Source: WHSW01 sp963722175 (GTDB lineage Bacteria; Actinomycetota; Thermoleophilia; Solirubrobacterales; 70-9). Taken from it: DNA of 64,000 bases. The stretch's first letter is position 1. Each line of letters starts with the position of its first letter. Where the stretch lies: positions 186,001 to 250,000 of the forward strand of contig CAVRKA010000002.1 in assembly GCA_963722175.1 (NCBI GenBank), in the 5' to 3' direction. The position numbers and the translations under genes are program-made. The notes under the pieces were generated by a model, which was not told the origin of the DNA, ran no database searches, and worked only from the letters and a program-made list of their open reading frames with translations. This document shows positions 25,312 to 34,506 of this stretch, piece after piece.

Positions 25312-26520
25312 ATCAGCGCACAAGAAACACCGATCGACGAGCCGTGGAGGGCGATTCCACCGCGGATCGGGGAGCTGATTCGCCCCCAGGTCCCGGCGCT
25401 CAGCGACGAGATCATCGAGGCGATACGCGAGCGCGTCCCCGCGTACCGGCGCCCGTTGCGGGGCCGGTTCGGAACCGGGATCCGCAGCGGCGTCGAGGAG
25501 GCGCTGGCGCAGTTCGTCGACCTGGTCGCCGACCCGGAGCTCGACCGCAGCGGGGGCGACGCCGTCTACCGGGGGCTCGGGCGCGGCGAGTACCGCGAGC
25601 GCCGCTCGCTCGACGCGCTGCTCGCGGCCTACCGGCTCGGAGCTCGGGTCGCCTGGCGCCGGGTGTCGGCGGTCGCGATCGAGGCCCGCGTCGACCGGCG
25701 CACGCTGGCGCTGCTCGCCGAGGCCGTGTTCGCCTACATCGACGAGCTCTCGGCGCTCTCGGCGGACGGCTACGCCGAGGCCCAGTCGGCCGCCGCCGGG
25801 GAGAGCGAGCGGCGCCGCTGGCGGCTCGCCGCGCTGCTGCTCGACCCGGACGCCGACGAGGCCGCCGTCGCCGTCGCCGCCGACGAGGCCGGCTGGGATC
25901 CGCCGGATCGGGTCGCGGTGCTCGTCTGGGGCGCGGGCGGCCGGCGTCTGCCCGCGCGCCTGCCGGCGGGCTCGTTGGTCGCCGAGCCCACCGATGGCGA
26001 CGGCGGCGGGGTCGCCCTGCTCGTTGACCCCGACGCCCCCGGGCTCGGGACGCGACTCGGGCGCGCCGGCGGGCAAACCCAGATCGTGCTCGGGCCGACC
26101 GTGAGCCCGGGTGCGGTGCCGGCGAGCGCCGAGCGCGCCCGGGCGGTGCTGCACCTGATCGAGGCGCGCGTGATCGAGGCGAGCCGGTTCACGCTCGCAG
26201 ACGACCACCTGGGCGCGCTGGTCGCCCACGGCGACGAGCGCATTCTCGCCGAGCTTGCGGGGCGGCGGCTGGCGGCGCTCGACGACGAGACGCCCGCCTC
26301 GAGAGCCCGGCTGACCGAGACGCTGCGCTCCTGGCTCGACCACCAGGGCGAGGTGGCGCAGGTGGCGGCGGAGCTGCACGTGCACCCGCAGACCGTCCGC
26401 TACCGCCTCGCCCGCTTGCGGGAGCGGTTCGGCGACCTGCTCGAGGATCCGGAGGTTAGATTCGAGCTGGCGCTCGCCCTGCGCAGCCCTGTTTCGGCCG
26501 CGCCGCGACGGGAATCCTGA
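25312..26520 (+). CDS. PucR/CdaR-type transcriptional regulator
   Basis: About 402 residues from 25312. The C-terminus is the PucR helix-turn-helix: LRSWLDHQGEVAQVAAELHV followed by HPQTVRYRLARLRERFG. The N-terminal domain (PRIGELIRPQVPALSDEII, VPAYRRPL, FGTGIRSGVEEAL) matches the usual start of this regulator group. That N-terminal sequence reaches back past the first ATG/GTG/TTG in frame (TTG 25456) to ~25312, and the frame is closed by a TAG at 25300. TAGGAT (25300-25305) is six bases before an ATC at 25312, exactly the spacing used for leaderless starts here. So the real start is either AUC or a mis-sequenced ATG; 25456 would delete a conserved region. Ligand and targets unknown; the ferritin-like gene follows after 28 bp. 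Confidence 0.7.
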   Translation: MSAQETPIDEPWRAIPPRIGELIRPQVPALSDEIIEAIRERVPAYRRPLRGRFGTGIRSGVEEALAQFVDLVADPELDRSGGDAVYRGLGRGEYRERRSLDALLAAYRLGARVAWRRVSAVAIEARVDRRTLALLAEAVFAYIDELSALSADGYAEAQSAAAGESERRRWRLAALLLDPDADEAAVAVAADEAGWDPPDRVAVLVWGAGGRRLPARLPAGSLVAEPTDGDGGGVALLVDPDAPGLGTRLGRAGGQTQIVLGPTVSPGAVPASAERARAVLHLIEARVIEASRFTLADDHLGALVAHGDERILAELAGRRLAALDDETPASRARLTETLRSWLDHQGEVAQVAAELHVHPQTVRYRLARLRERFGDLLEDPEVRFELALALRSPVSAAPRRES

Positions 26521-26548
26521 GACCACACGAGCTGAAGGAGCGAAACGA

Positions 26549-27061
26549 ATGAGCGAAACCGCCTCCACGAGCGGCGACATCATGGCCGCGGATCACGCCG
26601 ACCAGCGCAAGCGGGTCATCGAACTGCTGACGAAGGCCTATTGGATGGAGATCGAGACGGTGATGAGCTACATCGCGAACTCGGTCAACCCCGACGGCGT
26701 CCGCGCGCAGGAGATCAAGGAGTCGCTGGAGACCGACATCCAGGAGGAGCTCGGGCACGCGCAGCAGTTCGCGGCCCGGATCAAGGAGCTCTACGGCGTC
26801 GTTCCCGGCTCACTCGACTTCGAGGCCGAGCAGACCTATCTGCAGCCGGCCGACGACCAGGTCGACATCGTCCACGTGATCAAGGGCGTGATCGAGGCGG
26901 AGTCGGGCGCGATCGAGCACTACAGCCGGATCATCGAGGAGACCGACGGGATCGACCCGGTGACCCAGGACATGGTGATCGCGATCCTCCACGACGAGCA
27001 GGGCCACAAGCGCCTGTTCGAAGGATTCCTCCGCGAGTACGAAGCGGAGGGCTTGGCCTGA
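26549..27061 (+). CDS. Ferritin-like protein (bacterioferritin superfamily)
   Basis: 170 residues, a four-helix bundle. Ligand-type residues at expected spacing: WMEIETVMSY (first Glu), EELGHAQQF (ExxH), VIEAESGAIEHYS (Glu and His) and ILHDEQGHKRLFE (ExxH). This set fits a di-iron carboxylate site like those of bacterioferritin and related ferritin-like proteins. Expected to oxidise and store iron or protect DNA from peroxide, in the cytoplasm. Start ATG 26549 with AAGGAG (26535-26540) eight bases upstream. The PucR-like regulator ends 28 bp upstream on the same strand. Confidence 0.8.
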   Translation: MSETASTSGDIMAADHADQRKRVIELLTKAYWMEIETVMSYIANSVNPDGVRAQEIKESLETDIQEELGHAQQFAARIKELYGVVPGSLDFEAEQTYLQPADDQVDIVHVIKGVIEAESGAIEHYSRIIEETDGIDPVTQDMVIAILHDEQGHKRLFEGFLREYEAEGLA

Positions 27062-27082
27062 GGGCGATAGCCGCTCAGTGAA

Positions 27083-30000
27083 CTAGGAGCGCGTCGCGAG
27101 CGCCGCACAGCGCTCGGCGTCGACCGGGCGACCGAGCGCCTCCCAGGCCGTCCGCGCCTCGGCGAGCAGCGCCGTGTCGTCCTCGGCGGCGCCGCGCGCC
27201 TCGAGGCTCGCGGCCGTGCCGACCGGGTAGCGCAGGCGCTCGGCGAGGCCCGCCGCCTCCTCGGCGACCTCGCGTGCGGTCTCGGACTTGCCCCAGACGG
27301 CGAGGTTGACGGCCCGGGCCGCGGTCGCTTCGACGGACTGCGCGATCAGCCCGGCGCGCTCGCAGAGGTCGAGCGCACGGGCGAGCGCCTGATCGGCGTC
27401 GGCGTAGTCGCCGCGGTCGTGCAGCGCGGTGGCGAGCGCGTGTAGCGACTGGAACGCGACCTCCGAGCGGCCGACCTGCTCCGCGGTCTCGACCGCGCGG
27501 TGGAGGAGCTCGACCGCGTCGTCGAGTTCCTCCTCGTGCCAGAGGATCACGCCGCGCATCGAATCGGGGAAGCAGAGCTTGCCGGTCAGGCCCTCGCGCT
27601 CGGCGAGCGTCTGCGAGGCGTCGGTCGCCTGCGCGGCGGCCTCCCAGTCGCCGCGGTAGACGGCGAGCTGGGCGAGGGCGGCGTGCAGTTCGACCTGCGA
27701 GGGCAGGTCGCCGGTCCGCAGCGCGATCGCCAGGGCCTCGCCGTAGGCCCCCGAGGCGGCCTCATAGTCGGCCTCGGAGATCTCGAGGTGGTAGCCGAGC
27801 GCGAGCAGCGCGCGCACCGCCTCGGCCGGATCGCTCTCGCGCGCGAGCTCGACCGAGCGCTCGAGGTTCTCGCGCGCCCGCTCGGAGTCTCCGATCCGGC
27901 CGAAGACGCGGCCGAAGATCCCGTGCGCGCGGCTCGCCGCGGCCGCCTCGCCGAGACGCTCAGCCAGGCGCAGCGCCTTCTCGGAGGCGTAGATCGCCAG
28001 CATGTTGTCGCCGGTGTGCATGTAGAGCGACGCCGCCTCCTCGTAGAGGCGGACGAGCTCGAGGCACGGCGGGCCGTCCTTGAGCAGATCGATGCCGCGC
28101 TGGTAGTGCTCGATCGATCCCTCCCGATCCCCCTTCTGCCAGAGCGCCGCGCCGATCTTGCGGTGCAGGTCGCCGACCCGGGTCAGGTCCTCCTCGCCGC
28201 GGTGGTACTCCATGCATTGCTCCCACGCGCGGACGGCGCGGTCGACCCGGCCGAGCCGCAGGGCGACGTCGCCGAGCTTCTCGCCGATCCGCGCGGTCGT
28301 CGGCGGGTCGATGCGCCGCTTGAGCGTCAGCGCGGTTTCGTAGTGGCCCTGGGCCTCGCTGTTCGAGTACAGGCCCGCAGAGGCGTCGCCGGCGGCCTCG
28401 AGCTCCGCCAGCGCCCGGGTATCGATCGCTTCGAGCTCGTGCGGCTCGAGGTCGGCCTCGTCGCCCAGCGCCGCGGCGCGCGCGTAGTGGTCGGCGACCA
28501 TCGCGACCACGCCTTCCGTGCGGTCGCCCGCGCGCGCGGAGATGAACTCGCCGACCTCCGCATGCCTGCGGGCCCGGACCACCTTCGGCAGCGTCGAGTA
28601 GGCGACGTCGCGGATCAGCACGTGCTTGAAGGCGTACTCGCGCTCGCCCGCCAGCCGGCTGCCCGCCGTCGGCACGACGAGGTCCTTGCCGCGCAGCGAC
28701 TCGAGCGTCGCCCGCAGGTCGGCGCCGTCCCCCTCGTCGACCGAGCCCTCCCAGAAGGTCTGGCCGACGACCGAGGCCGCCTGCAGGACGCGCCGTTCGG
28801 CCCGCGAGAGCGAGTCGAGACGGGCGGCGAGCACCGAGTGCACCGTCTCCGGCAGCGCCTCGGTGTCGGCGGCGCCCTCCTCGACGATCCGGTTGACCAT
28901 CTCCTCGGCGAACAGGGGGTTGCCGCCGGATCGCGCCGCGACCTGGTCGGCGAGTCCCTCGCTGGCACCGGCGGTGTCCCCGAGCAGCGCGGCGACCAGC
29001 GCCTGCGACTGCTCGCGGGCAAGGGGCTCGAGCGTCACCGTGGTCGCGTTCAGTCGTCCGCCACCCCAGCCCGGACGGCGGTCGAGGAGCTCGTCACGGG
29101 CCATGCAGACGAGCAGGATCGGGCCCCGCGACCACCGCGCCAGGTACTCGATCAGGTCGAGCATGCCCTCGTCGGCCCAGTGGATGTCCTCGACCGCGAA
29201 GACCACGGGCTGGCGCCCACTGAAGGCCTCGATCAGCTGCCGGACGGCCGAGAACAGGCGCTCCCGCATCTGCTGCGGGTCGTCGTGCTCGCCGCTGTCC
29301 GCCGATGAATCCGCCGGCGGGTCGATTCCGAGCGGGCGACCGAGCGCCGCCGCGAGCCGCTCCGCCGGCTCCTCGACCTCGGTCCCGGAGACCAGCTCTC
29401 CGATCCCGCCGTGGAGCTTGCGCCAGGCCGTGTCGGTGTCGTCGGTGTCGGCGATGTCGAAGCTGCCGCGGACGATCTCGGCCAGGGCCCAGTAGGCGAG
29501 GCCGGCGCCGTACGCGGGACAGCCGCCGAGGCGCACGGCCGGCAGCGGGCGGCGTTCGCCGAGGATGTGGGTGAGCTCGCGCAGCAGGCGGCTCTTGCCG
29601 ACGCCGGCCTGGCCGATCACCGTGACCAGGTGCGGGCGTCCCTCGCTCGTCACCCGCTCGAACAGCGACAACAGCAGCTCGGTCTCGTCGGCGCGGCCCA
29701 CCAACGGGGTCGAGGCGCTGGCGGCGCGGGCGGCGCGGCCGCGGACCACCGCGCGGACCGCCTCCCAGGCGGGCACCGGTTCGGCCTTGCCCTTGAGCAC
29801 GAGTGGCTCGAGCTCGACGTACTCGATCGTCGGGCGGGTCAGCCGGTGGGTGACCTCGCCGACGATCACGGTCCCCGGCTCGGCCGCCCCCTGCAGGCGG
29901 GCGGCGACGTTGACCGGGTCGCCGATCACGGTGTAGCCGTCGCCGACCCGGCCGGCGAGCACCTCGCCGGAGTTGATCCCGACCCGGAGCTTGAACTCGG

Positions 30001-30505
30001 CGTTGACATCGGCGCCGATCCGTGCGTTGATCTCCTCCATCGCCGCCTGCATCGCGAGGCCGGCGCGCACGGCGCGCTCCGGGTCGTCCTCGTGCGCGGT
30101 CGGAGCGCCGAAGACGCCCATCACGTTGTCGCCGATGTACTTGTCGATCGTCCCGCCGTGACGCTCGATCTCGTCGCCGAGCCGGCGCAGCGCCCGGTCG
30201 ACCATCGACTTGATCCGCTCTGGGTCGAGCCGCTCCGAGACCGCCGTGTAGCCCGAGAGGTCGGCGAACAGGATCGTGGCGTTGCGGCGCTCCTCGGGGA
30301 GCTGGGTGTCGCTGGGAACCGTCGCCGACGCGGGTGCCGGCGCGGCGGCACCGGCGGTGAGCGAGCTTCCGCACTCGATGCAGAACTTCGCCCCGGGCGG
30401 GTTGTCGGCGCCGCAGCTCGGGCACTTGGCCGCCAGCGTCGACCCGCAGGACATGCAGAACTTCGCGCCCTCCGGGTTCGCCGTGCCGCAGCTGGGGCAG
30501 TTCAT
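27083..30505 (-). CDS. Zinc-ribbon / class III cyclase / AAA-ATPase / TPR protein
   Basis: 1140 residues. Residues 1-50 are two zinc ribbons (CPSC..GAKFCMSCG and CPSC..GAKFCIECG). Residues ~72-255 are a class III nucleotide cyclase: ATILFADLSGYTAVSERLD and DKYIGDNVMGVFGAP hold both metal-binding Asp residues, and VIGDPVNVAARLQ the transition-state Asn/Arg. Residues ~265-620 are a STAND-type ATPase (GQAGVGKS Walker A, VVFAVEDIHWAD Walker B). The rest is about ten TPR-like repeats. Probably makes cAMP (or cGMP) when the ATPase/TPR sensor is engaged. Cytoplasmic. Start ATG 30505; TATCCT ten bases upstream is a likely -10. Such fusions are common in actinobacteria; the signal sensed is unknown. 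Confidence 0.85.
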   Translation of the reverse strand: MNCPSCGTANPEGAKFCMSCGSTLAAKCPSCGADNPPGAKFCIECGSSLTAGAAAPAPASATVPSDTQLPEERRNATILFADLSGYTAVSERLDPERIKSMVDRALRRLGDEIERHGGTIDKYIGDNVMGVFGAPTAHEDDPERAVRAGLAMQAAMEEINARIGADVNAEFKLRVGINSGEVLAGRVGDGYTVIGDPVNVAARLQGAAEPGTVIVGEVTHRLTRPTIEYVELEPLVLKGKAEPVPAWEAVRAVVRGRAARAASASTPLVGRADETELLLSLFERVTSEGRPHLVTVIGQAGVGKSRLLRELTHILGERRPLPAVRLGGCPAYGAGLAYWALAEIVRGSFDIADTDDTDTAWRKLHGGIGELVSGTEVEEPAERLAAALGRPLGIDPPADSSADSGEHDDPQQMRERLFSAVRQLIEAFSGRQPVVFAVEDIHWADEGMLDLIEYLARWSRGPILLVCMARDELLDRRPGWGGGRLNATTVTLEPLAREQSQALVAALLGDTAGASEGLADQVAARSGGNPLFAEEMVNRIVEEGAADTEALPETVHSVLAARLDSLSRAERRVLQAASVVGQTFWEGSVDEGDGADLRATLESLRGKDLVVPTAGSRLAGEREYAFKHVLIRDVAYSTLPKVVRARRHAEVGEFISARAGDRTEGVVAMVADHYARAAALGDEADLEPHELEAIDTRALAELEAAGDASAGLYSNSEAQGHYETALTLKRRIDPPTTARIGEKLGDVALRLGRVDRAVRAWEQCMEYHRGEEDLTRVGDLHRKIGAALWQKGDREGSIEHYQRGIDLLKDGPPCLELVRLYEEAASLYMHTGDNMLAIYASEKALRLAERLGEAAAASRAHGIFGRVFGRIGDSERARENLERSVELARESDPAEAVRALLALGYHLEISEADYEAASGAYGEALAIALRTGDLPSQVELHAALAQLAVYRGDWEAAAQATDASQTLAEREGLTGKLCFPDSMRGVILWHEEELDDAVELLHRAVETAEQVGRSEVAFQSLHALATALHDRGDYADADQALARALDLCERAGLIAQSVEATAARAVNLAVWGKSETAREVAEEAAGLAERLRYPVGTAASLEARGAAEDDTALLAEARTAWEALGRPVDAERCAALATRS

Positions 30506-30567
30506 GATGGGAGTGAGGATAAGAGGCGCCCGCGCGATGCGAAAGCGGATTTGGGCAGGTGGGGGAG

Positions 30568-30659
30568 GGGGTCCTGCACGTTAGGCACCGATATGAGTGG
30601 TTTCGTGCGGGACCCCGTTACGAGAGTGCAACGGCGCCCTTGAGCCACCCCTACCCAGC
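30568..30659. repeat. Inverted repeat plus 16-mer shared with 24238
   Basis: GGGGTCCTGCACG (30568-30580) and CGTGCGGGACCCC (30604-30616) pair at 12 of 13 positions around a 23-base loop. Further on, GCCACCCCTACCCAGC (30644-30659) is the exact reverse complement of 24238-24253. The stretch lies in the 174-bp gap between the start of the cyclase/ATPase gene (30505) and the end of the small gene at 30680; no reading frame in the gap looks coding. Confidence 0.55.
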
Positions 30660-30679
30660 CCAGACCACGTCCCGCGTCG

Positions 30680-30922
30680 CTACGCGGCCGGACCCTGCCA
30701 ATCGATCGGGATGTCCTCGACCCGCGGGCGGCCGGCGGCCTCGTACTCGTCGAGGCGCTCGAGGTAGTGGTCGATCATCGCCCGCATGGTCACCAGCGCC
30801 TCGCGCTGGACCGACTGCCATTGCCCGCGTAGCTCCGGCGTCGAGGTCGCCCGCAGGATCTCGGCGCCGCGGCAGATCGGGCACAGCTCGACGCATTGGT
30901 GGGGATGTTCAGGCGTGGCCAT
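30680..30922 (-). CDS. Small protein with a CxxC motif downstream of ArsA-type ATPase
   Basis: 80 residues. HQCVELCPICRGAEILR near the N-terminus has three Cys, a possible metal site; the rest is a single amphipathic helix (QREALVTMRAMIDHYLERLD) and a short tail ending DWQGPAA. No family recognised. ATG 30922 lies inside the last 14 bases of the ArsA-type gene, so the two are translationally coupled. Small helical proteins follow ArsA-like genes in other actinobacteria; a role as partner of the ATPase is inference. Confidence 0.6.
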   Translation of the reverse strand: MATPEHPHQCVELCPICRGAEILRATSTPELRGQWQSVQREALVTMRAMIDHYLERLDEYEAAGRPRVEDIPIDWQGPAA

Positions 30923-32111
30923 CTGAGTTCGCGGTCTCGAAGGTCACCTCGAGCGCACCCTCGGCGAGCTTCGCGCCGGTCGGGCTGCGGCGGGCGAGCG
31001 CGGCCGGGAGGATGATAGTTCGCTTCCGCGGGCCGACCGAGACGATCAGCTCGGCACCGACCTTCTTCAGGCCGACGTCGCCCTTGGCGCCGAACGGGAC
31101 CCGGATCCGCACGGTCGCGGTTCCGTTATGCGACTCGATCTCGTGGGCGAGCTCCGTGTGCATCACCGCCGCCGGATCGAGCTCGTCGCCGAACAGCTCG
31201 TCGCCGAGCCGGTCGAGCATCCGGGCGCCGAGCACCTCCTCGTCGAAGTAGCGCGCCGTCAACACGGGTAGGGGAGCGAAGCCGCTGCGCACCTCCTCGA
31301 GGCGCTCGCGCTGGCGCTCGTGCCAGTCGCCGAAGTAGCCGCCCGCGAGCTCGCTCGGGAACACCCGGTTGACCACCACGGCGTCGGTCAGGTACCCGTA
31401 CAGGTTCAGGTAGGTGAAGGTGCGCTGCGCCTCCTTGATCACCATCCGATCCGGGTTCATCACCAGCCGGATCGAGGCCCGCTCGCGGTCGCGGAGGATC
31501 TCGTTCATCGCGATCATCTGCCGCACGAGCCCCTGGACCTCGGCGAGCACATCCTCGCCGGGGATCTCGATGTCGATCATCCGCGCGATCGGCTTCGCCG
31601 CGCTGATCAGCCGGCGCTCCCACGGGAACACCTTCTCCAGCCACCAGTGGGCGATATCGGGAAAGCCCAGCAGCCGCAGCGTCTCGCCCGTCGGAGCGCA
31701 GTCGACGATCACGACGTCGAACTCGCCCGACCCGTGATGGCGCTTGATCTGCAGGAGGCTGAACAACTCGTCCATCCCCGGTGGCACGCTGAGCTCCTCG
31801 GCGGCGATGTCCATCACGCCGCGGTCGCTGAGCATCGCGCCGAGCCAGCGTTGAACCGCGCCCCAGTTGGCCTCCATCTCCCGCTCCGCCTGGACCTCCT
31901 GGCCCCACAGACACCCGCCAACCGGGGTGGGGTCGGGGCCGAGCTCGGTCTCGAGCGAGTCGGCGAGGCTGTGGGCGGGGTCGGTCGAGAGCACGACCGT
32001 GCGCAGGCCGGCGGCCGCGCAGCGGCGCGCGGTGGCGGCGGCGACGCTGGTCTTGCCGACGCCGCCCTTGCCGGTGTAGAGGATCGTGCGCGGAGCGCTG
32101 GCAGGCAGCAC
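30909..32111 (-). CDS. ArsA/GET3-type ATPase
   Basis: 400 residues, single-domain ArsA family. The deviant P-loop GKGGVGKTS (~14-22), STDPAHSLAD and the ArsA signature DCAPTGETLRLL (~136-147) are present. The C-terminal ~90 residues (GTATVRIRVPFGAKGDVGLK) look like the small beta-domain found in ArsA-like proteins of actinobacteria. No arsenite-binding Cys triad, so arsenic export is unlikely; a role in membrane-protein targeting or another ATP-driven switch is inferred from the GET3 relationship. Start GTG 32109-32111. Runs into the 80-residue gene at 30922 with a 14-bp overlap. Confidence 0.82.
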   Translation of the reverse strand: MLPASAPRTILYTGKGGVGKTSVAAATARRCAAAGLRTVVLSTDPAHSLADSLETELGPDPTPVGGCLWGQEVQAEREMEANWGAVQRWLGAMLSDRGVMDIAAEELSVPPGMDELFSLLQIKRHHGSGEFDVVIVDCAPTGETLRLLGFPDIAHWWLEKVFPWERRLISAAKPIARMIDIEIPGEDVLAEVQGLVRQMIAMNEILRDRERASIRLVMNPDRMVIKEAQRTFTYLNLYGYLTDAVVVNRVFPSELAGGYFGDWHERQRERLEEVRSGFAPLPVLTARYFDEEVLGARMLDRLGDELFGDELDPAAVMHTELAHEIESHNGTATVRIRVPFGAKGDVGLKKVGAELIVSVGPRKRTIILPAALARRSPTGAKLAEGALEVTFETANSDGHA

Positions 32112-32180
32112 GAGGGCCGTTCAGGGTACTTCGCTACGCTCACGCGCGCCTTTCAATCGATATCTAGGAGAACACCAGCC

Positions 32181-33269
32181 TTGACCCGCATCCGAACCCT
32201 CATCCTCCTCAGTCTCCTCGCGCTCGCGATTCCGATCGTGATCGCCGGCTGCGGGAGCGACGACGACTCCTCCGAGGATCCGCAGACGGTTCTCGACGAG
32301 ACCTTCAACAACGACACCGCGGTGACCAGCGGAGATCTCTCCCTGAGCGCCTCGGTGGACGCCGAGGGTGAGCAGGGCGGCAGCTTCGAGGCCAGCCTCA
32401 GCGGCCCCTTCCAGGGCGACCCGGACAACGAGAACGCGATTCCGCAGCTCGACTGGACGGTCTCCGCGTCGGGCTCCGGCGCCGGCCAGAGCCTCGACTT
32501 CTCCGGTGGTCTCGTGGTCACCTCCGACAACGCCTACGTCGAGTACAACGACCAGGCCTACGAGGTTGGCACCGACGCGTTCGCGCAGGTCAAGCAGGCG
32601 TTCGAGGCCCAGGCGCAGGCGGCGGGCGGCGACAGCACCGACCAGGGAACGTTCCAGGAGCAGTGTGCGACGGCGATCGAGCAGGCCGGCGGCGATGCGT
32701 CCGCCTGTGACATCGATCTCGGGAGCTGGCTGACCAACCTCACCAACGAGGGCACCGAGGACGTCGGCGGCACCGAGACGATCCACATCTCGGGCGACGC
32801 CAACATCGACCAGATCCTCACCGACATCGGCGAGCTCGCCTCGTCGATCCCCTCGGCGGCGTCGAGCGGCTTCGATCCGTCGCAGCTGAGCGCTTTTTCG
32901 GACGCGGTCACCGATGCCTCGATCAACGTCTACTCGGGCGAGTCGGACCACGTCCTGCGCAAGTTCGAGGTCAGCCTCGGGATCGACCCGTCGGCGGTCG
33001 TGCCCGGGGGCACGGTTCCGATCGGCGAGATCACGGTCGACTTCGCGGTCGAGATCGGCGGCCTCAACGAGGAGCAGACGATCGACGCCCCGTCGGGCGC
33101 GAAGCCGATCAGCGAGCTGCTCAGCGACCTCGGCGTCGACCCGAGCGCCCTCGGCGGGATCCCCGGGATCTCCGGCGGCGCGAGCGGCGGCGCCGGCGGC
33201 GACTACCTGGAGTGCGTCCAGCAGGCGACCACTCCGGCCGAGATCAACGACTGCGCGAGCCAGCTGTAG
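32181..33269 (+). CDS. Putative lipoprotein (hypothetical, ~362 aa)
   Basis: 362 residues. A signal peptide with a lipobox VIAGC (Cys24) predicts a lipoprotein anchored on the outer face of the membrane. After an acidic Ser/Asp linker (GSDDDSSEDP) the body has a regular beta pattern with ~five short repeats of the LSLSASVDAEGEQGGSFEAS kind, resembling LppX/LprG-like lipid-binding proteins, a comparison I cannot confirm. C-terminus has Cys-containing YLECVQQATTPAEINDCASQ. TTG start 32181 with TAGGAG upstream. A terminator follows at 33291. Confidence 0.65.
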   Translation: MTRIRTLILLSLLALAIPIVIAGCGSDDDSSEDPQTVLDETFNNDTAVTSGDLSLSASVDAEGEQGGSFEASLSGPFQGDPDNENAIPQLDWTVSASGSGAGQSLDFSGGLVVTSDNAYVEYNDQAYEVGTDAFAQVKQAFEAQAQAAGGDSTDQGTFQEQCATAIEQAGGDASACDIDLGSWLTNLTNEGTEDVGGTETIHISGDANIDQILTDIGELASSIPSAASSGFDPSQLSAFSDAVTDASINVYSGESDHVLRKFEVSLGIDPSAVVPGGTVPIGEITVDFAVEIGGLNEEQTIDAPSGAKPISELLSDLGVDPSALGGIPGISGGASGGAGGDYLECVQQATTPAEINDCASQL

Positions 33270-33290
33270 GTTCGCGCCGAGATCGAGCGC

Positions 33291-33321
33291 ACGGGCCCCG
33301 GCGGGACCGCCGGGGGCCCGT
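33291..33321 (+). terminator. Intrinsic terminator after the lipoprotein gene
   Basis: ACGGGCCCCGGCGG (33291-33304) pairs with CCGCCGGGGGCCCGT (33307-33321) apart from one bulged G; GAC loop. It is followed by CGCGTTTCATAGG, so the U-run is short. The -10 of the exchanger gene starts ten bases later. Confidence 0.65.
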
Positions 33322-33343
33322 CGCGTTTCATAGGCTCTGAGCA

Positions 33344-34477
33344 ATGACGGCGGAGGCCAAGCGGGGCGGGGTTCGGGGCTTCCTGCTCGGCCCGCAGGGC
33401 TGGCCGTACCTGCTGGTCCCGTTCATCCCCGCGGCCGTCGCGCTCGAGATCGCCCACGCCTCGGCCGGGCTGATCTTCGCCGTCGCCGCGCTCGGGATCG
33501 TCCCGACGGCCGCGCTGATGGGCCTCGCGACCGAGGAGCTCGCGGCCCGCTCGGGGCCGGGGATCGGCGGCCTGCTCAACGTCACCTTCGGCAACGCGCC
33601 GGAGCTGATCATCGCGCTGTTCGCGCTCGCCGAGGGCCTGCAGGAGGTGGTCAAGGCTTCAATCGTCGGCTCGATCATCGGCAACGTCCTGCTCGTCCTC
33701 GGCGCCTCGATGCTGGTCGGGGGCCTTCGCAGGCCGAAGCAGACCTTCAGCGCCACCGCGGCGAGCATCCAGGCGACGATGCTGTTCCTGGCCGCCGCGG
33801 CGCTGGTGATGCCCGCGATCTTCGAGCTGGTGGAGGGCCAGGGCCTCCCGTCACCGGACGCCGAGATCGTCGACTACGGCTCCAAGGTCGAAGACCTGTC
33901 GGTGGCGGTGGCGGTCGTCCTGATCGGTACCTACATCGCCGGGCTCGTGTTCTCGCTGCGCACCCACAAGGACATCTTCAACCCCCCCTACGTGGAGGAG
34001 GAAGAGGAGGGCTTCGGCTGGAGCGTGCGCCGCTCGGTGACCATGTTGTTCATCGCCGGGCTCGCGGTCGGGCTGATGTCGGAGATCCTCGTCGGGTCGA
34101 TCTCCGAGGCTTCCGAAGCTGTCGGGCTCTCGGAGTTCTTCATCGGCGTGATCGTGGTCGCGATCGTCGGCAACGCGGCCGAGCACTGGGTCGCGGTGCT
34201 CGTCGCCTGGAAGAACAAGATGGACCTGGCGGTCAATATCGCGATCGGCTCGGCCGCCCAGATTGCGCTCTTCGTCGCTCCGGTGCTGGTGATCGCCTCG
34301 TACTTCATCGGGCCGGGGCCGATGCCGCTGGTCTTCAACGGATTCGAGCTCGGCGGGGTCCTGATCGCGATCCTGATCGCCCAGGTCGTCACCCATGACG
34401 GCGAGTCGAACTGGTTCGAGGGCGTCCAGCTCCTCGCCCTCTACGCGATCCTCGGGATCGCCTTCTTCTTCGCCTAG
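33344..34477 (+). CDS. Ca2+/cation antiporter (CaCA family, Cax-like)
   Basis: 377 residues, about 11 membrane segments. The two inverted alpha-repeats of Cax-type exchangers are plain: LLNVTFGNAPELIIALFALA (~77-96) and IVVAIVGNAAEHWVAVLVAW (~267-286), carrying the Glu residues that bind Ca2+, plus an acidic cytoplasmic loop VEEEEEGFG. Exchanges Ca2+ (or another divalent ion) for H+ across the cytoplasmic membrane. ATG with TAGGCT (33331-33336) seven bases upstream, no Shine-Dalgarno, probably leaderless. A second exchanger gene follows 29 bp later with its own -10. Confidence 0.87.
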   Translation: MTAEAKRGGVRGFLLGPQGWPYLLVPFIPAAVALEIAHASAGLIFAVAALGIVPTAALMGLATEELAARSGPGIGGLLNVTFGNAPELIIALFALAEGLQEVVKASIVGSIIGNVLLVLGASMLVGGLRRPKQTFSATAASIQATMLFLAAAALVMPAIFELVEGQGLPSPDAEIVDYGSKVEDLSVAVAVVLIGTYIAGLVFSLRTHKDIFNPPYVEEEEEGFGWSVRRSVTMLFIAGLAVGLMSEILVGSISEASEAVGLSEFFIGVIVVAIVGNAAEHWVAVLVAWKNKMDLAVNIAIGSAAQIALFVAPVLVIASYFIGPGPMPLVFNGFELGGVLIAILIAQVVTHDGESNWFEGVQLLALYAILGIAFFFA

Positions 34478-34506
34478 GCGCGGGCTCCGCGGGGTAAGGC
34501 AAGCCT

